Origin: an uncultured Pelagibacteraceae bacterium
GTDB taxonomy: Bacteria; Pseudomonadota; Alphaproteobacteria; Pelagibacterales; Pelagibacteraceae
DNA length: 64,000 nucleotides
Reading direction: 5' to 3'
Assembly (NCBI GenBank): GCA_902632315.1
Contig: CACPCD010000002.1
Location: 51,282 to 115,281 of the forward strand
The translations under genes and the position numbers were made by a program. Positions 1 to 8,432 of this stretch are shown in pieces; positions within the stretch are counted from its first letter, which is position 1, and every line of letters starts with the position of its first letter. The notes below the pieces were generated by a model, which worked only from the letters and a program-made list of their open reading frames with translations, had not been told where the DNA came from and made no database searches.

Positions 1-313
1 CTTGTGCATGTGAGTAGACATATCTAATTTCACTTAATTTTGTTCCTTTTAATGCTAATAGGTTATGTTCAATTTTTTGGAAATATTCAGAATAGATATT
101 TAGTCTATATTTAAAAATAAGATACTCAATACCTATATTTCCAGTGATTCTATTTGATTCTGGAATGATTATTTTTGAATTTGAGTCATCCAAAGCTTTT
201 AAAAAGCATTCGTCAAAAGTTTTACATGGAATTATTTCTGCTTTTGGCTCTAGTGATAAAGCTGCAAGATGTGAGTAGGCCCCATAAGAGCCCTGAAAAA
301 AAATTTTGGTCAT
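1..313 (-). CDS. pheA: Prephenate dehydratase, N-terminal part (cut by window edge)
   Basis: The reading frame starts with an ATG that overlaps the kdsB stop (TAATG) and runs off the window edge after about 104 codons. The first residues read MTKIFFQGSYGAYSH, which matches the N-terminus of prephenate dehydratases (usual form GxxGTFSH). A following IPESNRITGNI resembles the family's P-x-E-N-S-x-x-G segment. The enzyme converts prephenate to phenylpyruvate in phenylalanine synthesis in the cytoplasm. The one-base overlap suggests translational coupling to kdsB. The catalytic Thr and the C-terminal ACT regulatory domain lie outside the window, so neither catalysis nor feedback control can be judged. 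A free-standing dehydratase with no chorismate mutase domain is normal for alphaproteobacteria. Confidence 0.85.
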   Translation of the reverse strand, partial: MTKIFFQGSYGAYSHLAALSLEPKAEIIPCKTFDECFLKALDDSNSKIIIPESNRITGNIGIEYLIFKYRLNIYSEYFQKIEHNLLALKGTKLSEIRYVYSHAQ

Positions 314-1047
314 TAGGATTTATATTCCATTATTTTTTTTATAGCCACAAAATCTTCCTTAGTATCTACACCGACTGGTGATGAATTTGCTAAAGCAACA
401 TTAATTCCAATATTATTATCTATTGCTCTAAACTGTTCTAACTTATATTTAAGTTCATTTTGTGTCTGAGCAAAAGATACAAAGTTTCTTAAAGTGTCTA
501 GCTGATAACAATAAATTCCCAGATGGTGATAAGTATTTTTATCATCTTTTTTTGACTTTCTTGTAAAACTTGATGCTAATGGGAATTTTTTATAATCAAG
601 CTCCTCCTTAGTAATTACTTTTACTACACTCGCTTTATAATAATTATCTTGATTAGAAATTTTAGATGCCAATGTACCCATTTTAGATTTTGTTTTTACC
701 ATGTGATTGTGAAGATTTCTAATATCTTCAATGTTCATCAAAGGTTCGTCACCTTGGAGGTTCATTATTAATTCTGTATCTCTAATTTCTATTTTTTTTA
801 TAGCTTCATAAATTCTGTCGGTACCTGTTTTAGGGTTCTTGCTAGTTAAAATTACCTGGCCACCATTATTTTTTACATCATCTACAATTTCTTGGTCTTC
901 CGTAGCAACAAAAACATCACCTATATCTGCCTCTTTTGCTTTTTGAAAAACGTGTGAAATCATTGATATTCCGTTTATTTTTAACAACGGTTTTCCAGGT
1001 AACCTTGAAGCTGATAATCTAGATGGAATTATAACTAATGTTTTCAT
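313..1047 (-). CDS. kdsB: 3-deoxy-manno-octulosonate cytidylyltransferase (CMP-Kdo synthetase)
   Basis: 244 residues, normal for the family. The N-terminal nucleotide-binding motif IIPSRLSASRLPGKPL at residues 7-22 is the hallmark of KdsB, and the NLQGDEPL segment at about residue 95 binds CTP and metal. The enzyme activates Kdo as CMP-Kdo for the lipid A-Kdo core of LPS in the cytoplasm. It fits with kdsD at 6093 and the Lpt genes that follow, so an LPS pathway is present. It diverges from the cytochrome c gene across a 105-base intergenic stretch and is followed directly by pheA. Confidence 0.95.
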   Translation of the reverse strand: MKTLVIIPSRLSASRLPGKPLLKINGISMISHVFQKAKEADIGDVFVATEDQEIVDDVKNNGGQVILTSKNPKTGTDRIYEAIKKIEIRDTELIMNLQGDEPLMNIEDIRNLHNHMVKTKSKMGTLASKISNQDNYYKASVVKVITKEELDYKKFPLASSFTRKSKKDDKNTYHHLGIYCYQLDTLRNFVSFAQTQNELKYKLEQFRAIDNNIGINVALANSSPVGVDTKEDFVAIKKIMEYKS

Positions 1048-1117
1048 TCTTTTTTATAAATAAGTTATCTATACCAGAGGCAAAATTATACATTTAAATT
1101 ATAAGCAATTTTTTATT

Positions 1118-1123
1118 TATAAT
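1118..1123 (+). promoter_or_regulatory. Possible -10 element for the cytochrome c gene
   Basis: A perfect TATAAT lies 29 bases before the cytochrome c ATG in the 105-base gap shared with the divergent kdsB. No convincing -35 hexamer is seen at 16-18 bases upstream. The whole gap is A+T-rich, so chance matches are likely. Confidence 0.3.
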
Positions 1124-1152
1124 GTTATACGTTCAAAGTAAAATTTTATAAA

Positions 1153-1692
1153 ATGGATTCTTTTGAAATTAATAAAATAGTAGCTGCTATACTTATGGTG
1201 GCACTTATAGTAATAGGAATTGGAAAATTATCTGAAATAGTATTCCATGTTGAAAAGCCAGAAAAACCAGGATATGTCGTAGAATTAGATCAAGTAACCA
1301 CCACTTCATTGCCTATAGAAACAGATTCTGAAACTAAAGTTGATATCGCCGCATTAATGGCTCTTGGTGATGTTGCTTCTGGAGAAAAAATATTTAAAAA
1401 ATGTGCAGCCTGTCATTCAATAAATAAAGGTGGAAAAAATAACATTGGACCAGCACTATATAATGTTGTTGGAAGAAAAATTGGCGGAATAGCTGACTAT
1501 AAATACTCAAAAGCTTTAGTGGAATATGATAAAGAGTGGAACTTTGAGGAGCTTAACGGTTTTTTAATCAAGCCAGCAAAATGGATTAAAGGGACTAAAA
1601 TGGCTTATGCTGGACTTAGAAAAGAAAGCGATAGAGCTTCTGTTATAAAATATTTAAATCAGAATTCTGATAATCCATTACCACTACCTTAA
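1153..1692 (+). CDS. Membrane-anchored class I cytochrome c (CycM type)
   Basis: 179 residues. One hydrophobic segment near residues 9-25 acts as an uncleaved anchor, followed by a linker. A cytochrome c domain begins near residue 70 with the heme-binding CAACH at 84-88 and the GPALYNVVGR segment typical of mitochondrial-type and CycM cytochromes. Met150, in KGTKMAYAG, is the likely sixth heme ligand. Family members carry electrons between the bc1 complex and terminal oxidases on the periplasmic face. The gene faces argF and overlaps its 3' end by 9 bases, so no separate terminator fits between them. Confidence 0.9.
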   Translation: MDSFEINKIVAAILMVALIVIGIGKLSEIVFHVEKPEKPGYVVELDQVTTTSLPIETDSETKVDIAALMALGDVASGEKIFKKCAACHSINKGGKNNIGPALYNVVGRKIGGIADYKYSKALVEYDKEWNFEELNGFLIKPAKWIKGTKMAYAGLRKESDRASVIKYLNQNSDNPLPLP

Positions 1693-2613
1693 TTTATCAA
1701 AGCAATACAACAATATACTTTTTTGTACATGAACTCTATTAAGAGCTTGCTGCCATACTTTTGATTTTTTACTTAAAAAAACTTTTTCTTCAACTTCAGC
1801 GCCCCGTGGCAAGCAATGTAAAAAAATACAGTCGTTCTTTGCTAACTTTATCAATTTTTCTGTAATTTTAAAAAACCTGAAATATTTTAATTTTTTTTTT
1901 TTGTTTACTTTGTCGTTCAGGGAAATAACTTTATCACTAATCACTACATCAGCATCAGTTACTGCTTTTTTTGGATCATCAAAAATATGTATCTTTCCCC
2001 CATTTTTTGTTGCCCAGTTTAAGACAAGTTTATTTGGATAAAATTTTTTAGGACAACCTAGATAAAGTTCAAACTTTAATTTAACCGATATATCTATAAG
2101 ACTATAAAGGACATTATTTGAGTCCCCCACCCAAACAATTTTTAGCTTTGAAATTGGTTTATTTTTGATTTCCTCAATTGTAAATATATCTGATAATGCT
2201 TGAGAAGGATGAGAATTAGGGCTTAAACCATTTATAAGAGGTATTTTTAAATTTTTTTTGAAATTTTCAATTTTATACTCACTATCAGTCCTTAACATAA
2301 ATGCATCGCCATAAGTTGATAAAATTTTTGCTGTATCTTCTAAGGATTCACCACCCTTTCCTAAATGAAGTTCATTAGACCTTAAGGTCAAAGTATTTCC
2401 ACCAAGCTGCTTAATTGCGAGATGAAAACTCAATCTTGTTCTTAAACTTGGCTTATCAAACATTTGAATTAATAGTTTACCTTTAAGTGGAGAGCCTTTA
2501 TCTACTTCTAAGGTGCTCAAATTTTCTCTCAATTTCTTTCTTTTTTTTGCATCTGATAAAATTTTCCTTAGATCTTTTGAAGATACATCCTTTAGATTTA
2601 CAAAATGTTTCAT
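1684..2613 (-). CDS. argF: Ornithine carbamoyltransferase, divergent in its substrate loops
   Basis: 309 residues, usual length. It transfers the carbamoyl group of carbamoyl phosphate to ornithine, giving citrulline. Recognisable motifs: the carbamoyl-phosphate site as SLRTR at 56-60 (family form STRTR), HPSQ at 135-138, HCLPRG at 266-271 with the conserved Cys, and NRVHVQK near the end. The ornithine-binding SMG loop reads SLN at 231-233. It lies 4 bases downstream of argD, so argD-argF are probably co-transcribed. The loop changes leave a small chance of a different amino-acid acceptor, but the argD neighbour favours ornithine or an acetylated form of it. Confidence 0.88.
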   Translation of the reverse strand: MKHFVNLKDVSSKDLRKILSDAKKRKKLRENLSTLEVDKGSPLKGKLLIQMFDKPSLRTRLSFHLAIKQLGGNTLTLRSNELHLGKGGESLEDTAKILSTYGDAFMLRTDSEYKIENFKKNLKIPLINGLSPNSHPSQALSDIFTIEEIKNKPISKLKIVWVGDSNNVLYSLIDISVKLKFELYLGCPKKFYPNKLVLNWATKNGGKIHIFDDPKKAVTDADVVISDKVISLNDKVNKKKKLKYFRFFKITEKLIKLAKNDCIFLHCLPRGAEVEEKVFLSKKSKVWQQALNRVHVQKSILLYCFDKLR

Positions 2614-2617
2614 TAAC

Positions 2618-3781
2618 CTAATATTCCGAACATACTTTATTAATAATTTTTAATGCAAGATCTATTTCTTTTCTTTTAACATTTAAAGGAGGTAATATTC
2701 TTACTACATTTTCTGAGGCTTTAATTGTTAAAAGTTTGTTTTCGGTAAGTTTATTAATAAAATTTCCTAAATCGACTTTTAGTTTAATACCTATTAATAA
2801 ACCTATTCCTCTTATTTCTTTTATAACATGAGGATAATTATTTCTTATACTTTGTAATTTAGATAAAAAATAAATAGAATTTTTTCTTACATTGACTAAA
2901 AAACCTTTTTTAAAAACCTCATCCATAATAACATTGCCAATAACCATTGCTAAAGGATTTCCTCCATAAGTACTTCCATGTGTTCCTGGCACCATACATT
3001 TTGATACTTTTTTTGTCATTAAAACGGCTCCAATGGGAAAACCACCTCCAATGCCTTTTGCTATAGGAACAATATCAGGCTTGACTTTTGCATATTCATA
3101 GGCAAAAAATTTTCCTGATCTGCCAATACCACATTGCACCTCATCTAAAATTAAAAGTATCTTTTTTTTGTTACAAATTTTCCTTACTTCTTTCAAAAAT
3201 TTTTTTGTGTGAACTTTAATTCCAGACTCACCCATTGCAGTTTCAAAAAATATTGCAGCAGTATTTTTTGTTATCTTTTTTTTCAGAGATTTTATGTCGG
3301 AAAATTTAAAGTGATCAAAACCACTGACTTTTGGTCCAAAACCCTCGGTCATTTTTTTTGATCCACTTGCAAAAATGTTAGCTAAAGTTCTACCATGAAA
3401 TGAATTTTTTATGCATAAAATTCTATTTTTATTTGGTGCCCCAATTGAATAGAAATACCTTCTTGCAATTTTAATTGCTGCTTCATTAGCCTCAGCACCA
3501 GAGTTGACGAAAATAACTTTATCCGCAAAAGTTTTCTTTGCTAATTTCTTTGCTAAAACTTCTCCTTCGGGTATTTTAAATGAATTAGAGACGTGCCAAA
3601 CTTTTTTAGCTTGTGAATTTAGAGCATTTATTAATTTAGGATTAGAATGTCCTAAAGTATTTACAGCTATACCACTTAAAAAATCTAAATACTTTTTTCC
3701 ATCAGTTGAAAATAAATAAGATCCTTTTCCCTTTTTAAAAGATAAATTTCTTCTTTTGTAATTTTCTGCTAAATAACTCAT
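2618..3781 (-). CDS. argD: Acetylornithine/succinyldiaminopimelate aminotransferase
   Basis: 387 residues, normal for this class III PLP aminotransferase. Seen: the cofactor Asp in LILDEVQCGIGRSG, the PLP lysine in PIAKGIGGGFPIGA, and the HGSTYGGNPLA segment near the dimer interface. It converts N-acetylglutamate semialdehyde to N-acetylornithine. Many bacteria also use it for succinyl-DAP in lysine synthesis, which fits dapD and dapE at 34-36 kb; that dual role is inferred. It is the first gene of argD-argF and diverges from gcrA over about 200 bases. Confidence 0.93.
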   Translation of the reverse strand: MSYLAENYKRRNLSFKKGKGSYLFSTDGKKYLDFLSGIAVNTLGHSNPKLINALNSQAKKVWHVSNSFKIPEGEVLAKKLAKKTFADKVIFVNSGAEANEAAIKIARRYFYSIGAPNKNRILCIKNSFHGRTLANIFASGSKKMTEGFGPKVSGFDHFKFSDIKSLKKKITKNTAAIFFETAMGESGIKVHTKKFLKEVRKICNKKKILLILDEVQCGIGRSGKFFAYEYAKVKPDIVPIAKGIGGGFPIGAVLMTKKVSKCMVPGTHGSTYGGNPLAMVIGNVIMDEVFKKGFLVNVRKNSIYFLSKLQSIRNNYPHVIKEIRGIGLLIGIKLKVDLGNFINKLTENKLLTIKASENVVRILPPLNVKRKEIDLALKIINKVCSEY

Positions 3782-3910
3782 AATAAAATTTTTAATCTAA
3801 ATCTTTAATAATTCTCAAATTAGTTAAAGTAAATATATTCAAGTATTGATTGTAGAATTTTACCCAATATCCTACATTTAAATTAATTGTTAATAAGTCC
3901 TAATATTTAC

Positions 3911-3940
3911 TTGTTATTTTAATCTCTTTATCATTATATA
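3911..3940 (+). promoter_or_regulatory. Possible promoter for gcrA
   Basis: A TTGTTA at 3911-3916 and a TATATA at 3935-3940 are separated by 18 bases and would start transcripts about 30 bases before the gcrA ATG. The argD-gcrA gap (3782-3978) shows no other clear structure. Both hexamers are weak matches in A+T-rich DNA. Confidence 0.3.
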
Positions 3941-3978
3941 GTATTTAAATTTAAAAATTATACTATATATTGTAAATA

Positions 3979-4473
3979 ATGAGTTGGACGGAAGAAAAAG
4001 TAGCAAAATTAAAAGAACTTTGGGGCAAGGGAAATACTGCTAGCCAAATTGCTGAAATCATCGGTGGAATAAGTAGGAACGCAGTTATAGGGAAAGCCCA
4101 TAGATTAAATTTATCTGCAAAAATTAAAACAAGGACAGTTGCTACAAATAAAAATTTTGAGAATTCTGTAGTAAATAAAAATCCTAATTCAAGAAAAGGA
4201 AGAAGAAGCAAATTTAAATCTCTTATAATTGAAAAAGATTTTGAACCAGAAAATCCTAAACAATTAGAAGAGTTAGACGAAAGTTTGTGTAAGTGGCCAA
4301 TCGGACATCCAGATGAAAAGACATTCTACTTCTGTGGGAGATCCTCATTAAAAGACTTTTCTTATTGTAAACTTCATTTGCTCTACGCATATCAACCCAA
4401 GGGCAAAAAAGAAGATGTTGTTGAGAAGGAGGATGTGCCAGAATTTATAGAAAAAAAAATTAAATCAGCTTAG
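3979..4473 (+). CDS. gcrA: GcrA-family cell cycle regulator
   Basis: 164 residues. The N-terminal helix-turn-helix begins MSWTEEKVAKLKELW and contains GNTASQIAEIIG and SRNAVIGKAHRL, the signature of GcrA. The C-terminal part carries CKWPIGHPDEKTFYFCG and SYCKLH, the conserved Cys-rich segment that contacts sigma-70 in Caulobacter GcrA. The middle is a lysine-rich linker. GcrA binds RNA polymerase sigma-70 holoenzyme and stimulates promoters carrying CcrM-methylated GANTC sites. No ccrM lies in the window. The gene converges on a dehydrogenase gene with a 10-base gap. Confidence 0.93.
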   Translation: MSWTEEKVAKLKELWGKGNTASQIAEIIGGISRNAVIGKAHRLNLSAKIKTRTVATNKNFENSVVNKNPNSRKGRRSKFKSLIIEKDFEPENPKQLEELDESLCKWPIGHPDEKTFYFCGRSSLKDFSYCKLHLLYAYQPKGKKEDVVEKEDVPEFIEKKIKSA

Positions 4474-4483
4474 AAAATTGTCA

Positions 4484-5458
4484 TTAATTTGAGTCATCTT
4501 TTGATTTGTATTTTTTTGTTGAAAACTGACCACCATCTTTCCACATAAAGCTATATTTCTCTACTTCCTCTGAAAAATTTTTATTACTTGGCACCCCAAT
4601 ATCTGAATTTGTTTTATACTTTCCTGAATTTATATTATCATGCCTTAAAAGCCTTAATTGATCCTCAGTAAGTATAGGAGAGGGAAATAATTGAAAAAAT
4701 TTTGCAGATAGTTGTGCTAACACAAGTGGAAATGGAATAAGCAGCCTCTTTTTATTTATCAAAATTAAAAGTTTTTCTAATATTTCTTTAAAGGTAATTA
4801 TCTCAGGCCCTACACATTCAACTATTTGAGTATCAATATTTTTTGATATTACATAATAAATGATGTCTGTTAAATCAGAACAATGAATGGGCATAAACTT
4901 AGTCTTACCTGAATAATACAAAGGAAAAATCGGCAACTTATTAAGCATTGACATAAAATTAGTCGTAAAATTATCATCTACAGAATAAACAATTGAGGGT
5001 CTTAGAATTGTAGTCAAAGAAAAATTTTCTAATACCTTTTTTTCTCCTTCTAATTTACTATTTGCATAATCTGAGTCAGTTGCGTTATTTATGCCTAGCG
5101 CTGATACATGGATGAATTTTTTTATATTATACTCTTTGCAAAGTTTAGCTAATAAAGAGGGAAAAATAGTGTGAATATTTTTAAATGTAACCCCTCTTTT
5201 TTTTTCATACAAAACTCCTATTAAATTTATGCATATATCCGCATTTGCAAATAATTTTCTTATTTTAACTTCATCAAAAATGTTAGCTTCAACAACATCG
5301 ATATACCCAGCATTCGCCTGGGTTTTGATAATATAGCTCTTTTGGTGGATATTTCTTGTGACAACTGTTACTTTATAGTTGTTTTTTGTTAGCTTTCTAA
5401 TCAGATGCCTTCCAATTTGACCACTACCACCAAAAATTAGACAATTTTTTGCTTTCAT
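4484..5458 (-). CDS. NDUFA9-like NAD(P)-binding protein (complex I 39-kDa type SDR)
   Basis: 324 residues. The Rossmann start CLIFGGSGQIGRHLIRKL has GxxGxxG at 10-16. NLIGVLYE near residue 80 and FIHVSALG near residue 117 follow. This matches atypical extended short-chain dehydrogenases related to NDUFA9, the mitochondrial complex I accessory subunit, which is common in alphaproteobacteria. The classical YxxxK is reduced to DYANSKLEGEKKVL. Whether it binds complex I here cannot be told; no nuo genes are near. Its ATG is only 20 bases from the divergent RNase D-like start, so the two promoters must overlap or sit inside coding DNA. Confidence 0.8.
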   Translation of the reverse strand: MKAKNCLIFGGSGQIGRHLIRKLTKNNYKVTVVTRNIHQKSYIIKTQANAGYIDVVEANIFDEVKIRKLFANADICINLIGVLYEKKRGVTFKNIHTIFPSLLAKLCKEYNIKKFIHVSALGINNATDSDYANSKLEGEKKVLENFSLTTILRPSIVYSVDDNFTTNFMSMLNKLPIFPLYYSGKTKFMPIHCSDLTDIIYYVISKNIDTQIVECVGPEIITFKEILEKLLILINKKRLLIPFPLVLAQLSAKFFQLFPSPILTEDQLRLLRHDNINSGKYKTNSDIGVPSNKNFSEEVEKYSFMWKDGGQFSTKKYKSKDDSN

Positions 5459-5478
5459 ATATATATAATTATAAGTGT

Positions 5479-6090
5479 ATGAGTATTGATATTAAATTGT
5501 ATAAAAAAGATTTACCAGATGATTTAGATTTAGGCAATGTTATAGCTATTGATGGTGAATTTATGGGTCTAAATGTCCGTAGGGATCCTTTATGTTTGAT
5601 ACAGCTATCGTCAGGTAAAAATGATGCTCATATAATTCAATTGGACAGATCAAATTACGAGGCTCCCAATTTAATTAAAATATTAGCGAATGAATCAATT
5701 TCTAAAATTTTTCATTTTGGAAGAGCAGATATTGCGCATATTAAATACTACTTAAAAACACAAACTAATAACATTCTAGATACAAAAATAGCGTCTAAAC
5801 TTGCTAGATCATACTCTGATAATCATTCGCTTAAAACTTTAATTAAAGAATTCATTAATATTGATATAAGTAAACAATTCCAGAACTCAGATTTTGGAGG
5901 AGAGTTAAGTGTTGCTCAACAAAAATATTGTGCCAATGATGTAATATATCTTCATAAAATTCATAACGAGTTAGAAAAAATATTGATAAGAGAGAAACGT
6001 GTCGAGCTTTATCAAGAATGTCTAAAATTTTTAAAAACTAGGGTTGATCTTGATCTTGCATTATTTAAAGATGATATTTGGTCCCATTAA
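5479..6090 (+). CDS. rnd: Ribonuclease D-like 3'-5' exonuclease
   Basis: About 203 residues starting at MSIDIKLYKK. An upstream ATG at 5449 would overlap the divergent gene and adds nothing conserved. The DEDD exonuclease motifs are visible: AIDGEFMGL (Exo I), FGRADIAHIKYY (Exo II) and YCANDVIYLHKIH (Exo III, DEDDy type). It trims 3' ends of structured RNAs such as tRNA precursors. The protein is about half the length of E. coli RNase D and lacks HRDC domains, as is usual for the short alphaproteobacterial form. It starts an operon-like run through kdsD, lptC, lptB and aroA. Confidence 0.88.
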   Translation: MSIDIKLYKKDLPDDLDLGNVIAIDGEFMGLNVRRDPLCLIQLSSGKNDAHIIQLDRSNYEAPNLIKILANESISKIFHFGRADIAHIKYYLKTQTNNILDTKIASKLARSYSDNHSLKTLIKEFINIDISKQFQNSDFGGELSVAQQKYCANDVIYLHKIHNELEKILIREKRVELYQECLKFLKTRVDLDLALFKDDIWSH

Positions 6091-6092
6091 TC

Positions 6093-7058
6093 ATGAAAAA
6101 TGAAATAAAAAAAATTGCCAAAAGTGTTGTTGAATTACAAATTATAGCTTTAGAAAAACTTAAAAACTCAATTGATGATTCTTTTGAAAAAACAGTGAAC
6201 ACAATTGCAAAATGTAAATCGAAAGTTATTATATGTGGTGTTGGAAAAAGTGGAATTATTGCTTCAAAAATGTCCGCAACTTTATCTTCTGTTGGAACAC
6301 CGTCATTTTCTATTTCTGCCTCTGATTGTTCTCATGGCGATCTAGGTAGAATTACAAAAAATGATATTTTAATTTTGATTAGCAATTCTGGAAATACCTC
6401 AGAGCTTAAAAATATTATTGAATATTCAAAAAAAAATAAAATACTTTTGATAGGGATAATGTCTAATAAAAACTCAACCCTATATAAATCTTCAAATATA
6501 AAATTATTAATTCCAGAGGTAGTAGAGTCTGGTCACGGAATTGTTCCTACATCAAGCACTACAATGCAGCTTTCAATGGGAGATGCACTTGCAATAGCTT
6601 TAATGAAAAAAAAGAAATTTGGTAAGCTGGACTTTAAAAAATTTCACCCTAGTGGAGCATTAAGTGCAAAATTAAAAACTGCCGGTGACATTATGTTAAC
6701 AAAAAATAAAATTCCTTTTGTTAATGAAAATCAAATTATGAAAAACGCCTTAAGGATCTTGAATTTAAAAAAACTTGGATTTGTGGCTATAATTAATGAT
6801 AATGGTTTAAGTAGTGGAATTTTTACAGATGGTGATTTAAAAAGGCTTTTACAAAAAAAAAAGAAAATAGAAAATTTAAAAATTCGCTCTTTTATGTCAA
6901 AAAACCCTTTTTCAGTTGAAAAAGACACCCTTGCTTCAGACATACTAGCTCAAATGAATAAAAAAAAAATCACCAGCGCTTTTGTCTTTAAAAAAGGAAA
7001 TAAGAGAAAAATCATAGGAGTTTTACATATTCATCACCTTTTAGAAAATTCGAGATAA
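6093..7058 (+). CDS. kdsD: Arabinose-5-phosphate isomerase (KpsF/GutQ family)
   Basis: 321 residues from MKNEIKKIAK, 2 bases after the exonuclease stop. An N-terminal SIS domain includes IICGVGKSGIIASKMSATLSS, SASDCSHGDLGRIT and LISNSGNTSEL. The C-terminal half is a tandem CBS pair (DIMLTKNKIPFV; SFMSKNPFSVEKDTL). The enzyme converts ribulose 5-phosphate to arabinose 5-phosphate, the first dedicated step to Kdo. It serves the same pathway as kdsB at 313. The order kdsD-lptC-lptB agrees with the LPS export neighbourhood of other proteobacteria. Confidence 0.93.
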   Translation: MKNEIKKIAKSVVELQIIALEKLKNSIDDSFEKTVNTIAKCKSKVIICGVGKSGIIASKMSATLSSVGTPSFSISASDCSHGDLGRITKNDILILISNSGNTSELKNIIEYSKKNKILLIGIMSNKNSTLYKSSNIKLLIPEVVESGHGIVPTSSTTMQLSMGDALAIALMKKKKFGKLDFKKFHPSGALSAKLKTAGDIMLTKNKIPFVNENQIMKNALRILNLKKLGFVAIINDNGLSSGIFTDGDLKRLLQKKKKIENLKIRSFMSKNPFSVEKDTLASDILAQMNKKKITSAFVFKKGNKRKIIGVLHIHHLLENSR

Positions 7059-7059
7059 A

Positions 7060-7641
7060 TTGTTGAAAAAAAAAATTTTACTACAGATTTTACTTTTAAT
7101 CCTAATTTTGATCATTTGCCTTATTTTTTATAATAAATATTTTCTTAAGGATAAATCAGTGAATGTCGAAACTCCTCAACAAGAGATTATTGAGAACGAG
7201 AGTGCAAACAACCTTATTAAAAATTTAAAATACGATGTTCAATTTGAAAATAAGACTCAATACACAATTACATCTGACTTAAGTGAAATTACATATGTTG
7301 GAAATCAGGAAGTTGTAAGTATGCAAAAAGTAATTGCAATTTTTAAAGATGAAAATGGGTCTATTTTAAAAATTCGATCTAATGAAGCAATATTTAATAA
7401 TTCAAACTATAATTCAACTTTTAAAAGAGGAGTTGATATTACATATATGGATCACATTATTAAATCTGAAAATTTAGTTTTAGATTTTGAGGAAAATATT
7501 GTGACAATTAGTGATAATATCATATATGAAGGTATACAGGGACTTATGAAAACTGATAATATAAGAATCAATCTATTAACAAAAGATATTGAAATTTTTA
7601 TGAATGACAATGAAGAGAAAGTGAAGATTAAATCAAAATAA
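7060..7641 (+). CDS. lptC: LPS export protein LptC
   Basis: 193 residues, probably from a TTG (two in tandem at 7060 and 7063) one base after kdsD. A single hydrophobic anchor covers about residues 5-28. The rest is the beta-jellyroll DUF1239/LptC domain, with alternating strands and segments such as IRSNEAIFNNSN and DNIIYEGIQGLMKTDNIRIN. In known systems LptC sits in the inner membrane, receives LPS from LptB2FG and passes it to LptA. lptB begins 4 bases later; no lptA lies between them. Assignment rests on weak sequence plus strong context. Confidence 0.82.
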   Translation: MLKKKILLQILLLILILIICLIFYNKYFLKDKSVNVETPQQEIIENESANNLIKNLKYDVQFENKTQYTITSDLSEITYVGNQEVVSMQKVIAIFKDENGSILKIRSNEAIFNNSNYNSTFKRGVDITYMDHIIKSENLVLDFEENIVTISDNIIYEGIQGLMKTDNIRINLLTKDIEIFMNDNEEKVKIKSK

Positions 7642-7645
7642 TAAT

Positions 7646-8422
7646 ATGAGTAATATTAAAAAATTTAGAATAAAATCTTTTAAAGGAAAAAAATCTATTT
7701 TACGGCTAGAAAAAGTTTCTCTGAAATTTGGTAGAAAAATGATTTTAGATAATTTAGATCTACAACTGAACAGTGGTCAAATCTTAGGGTTATTAGGTCC
7801 AAATGGAGTTGGTAAATCAACAATTTTTAATTTAATAACAGGGTTAATTTCTCCAGATTATGGATCCATTTTTATAAATTCTGAAATAGTAAATAAGTAT
7901 CCTATTTACCAAAGAACAATAAAATTTAAGATTGGGTTTGTACCTCAACATGGTGGTTTTTTTCATGATTTAACAGTCTTTGAAAATCTAAAAGCGATTG
8001 CAGAAATTGCGATAGATAATGTTAGTTTTAGAAATGAAAAGATAGATTTATTAATTTCAAAATTTGAATTAGATGCTGTCAGAGATATTAAAGCAAATCT
8101 TTTGTCTGGAGGTCAAAAGAAAAAGTTAGTGATTGCAATAGCTCTAATTTCAGATCCTAAAATACTACTATTAGATGAACCATTTGCTGCTCTAGATGTC
8201 TTAACAATTAAGACATTACAAGAAATAATTGTAAACCTGCAAAGTAACAATAATATTTCAATTATTCTTTGTGATCACCAGGCTAGAGATTTATTAGCTT
8301 GTGTTGATACTGCCGCTATAATACATAACGGTAAAGTTGTAGCCCACGGTACTCCTACAAATCTCATTCAAAATATTGATGCTAGAAACGTTTACTTTGG
8401 TGAGTCATTTAAAATAAGTTAA
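7646..8422 (+). CDS. lptB: LPS export ABC ATPase LptB
   Basis: 258 residues. Walker A GPNGVGKST at 51-59, Q-loop VPQHGGFFHDLT at about 99-110, signature LSGGQ at 153-157, Walker B ILLLDEP at 173-179, and the switch His in CDHQARDLL. The PQHGGFFHDLTVFENL stretch parallels the LptB form. It is the cytoplasmic ATPase that powers LPS extraction with LptF and LptG, neither of which is in the window. The N-terminal extension of about 20 residues before the ABC core is unusual but short. Confidence 0.92.
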   Translation: MSNIKKFRIKSFKGKKSILRLEKVSLKFGRKMILDNLDLQLNSGQILGLLGPNGVGKSTIFNLITGLISPDYGSIFINSEIVNKYPIYQRTIKFKIGFVPQHGGFFHDLTVFENLKAIAEIAIDNVSFRNEKIDLLISKFELDAVRDIKANLLSGGQKKKLVIAIALISDPKILLLDEPFAALDVLTIKTLQEIIVNLQSNNNISIILCDHQARDLLACVDTAAIIHNGKVVAHGTPTNLIQNIDARNVYFGESFKIS

Positions 8423-8432
8423 AAATCCCGAA

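Noticed and set aside
5449-5478. A ten-residue N-terminal extension of the RNase D-like protein
   Set aside because: It would overlap the start of the divergent dehydrogenase gene and contains no conserved residue.
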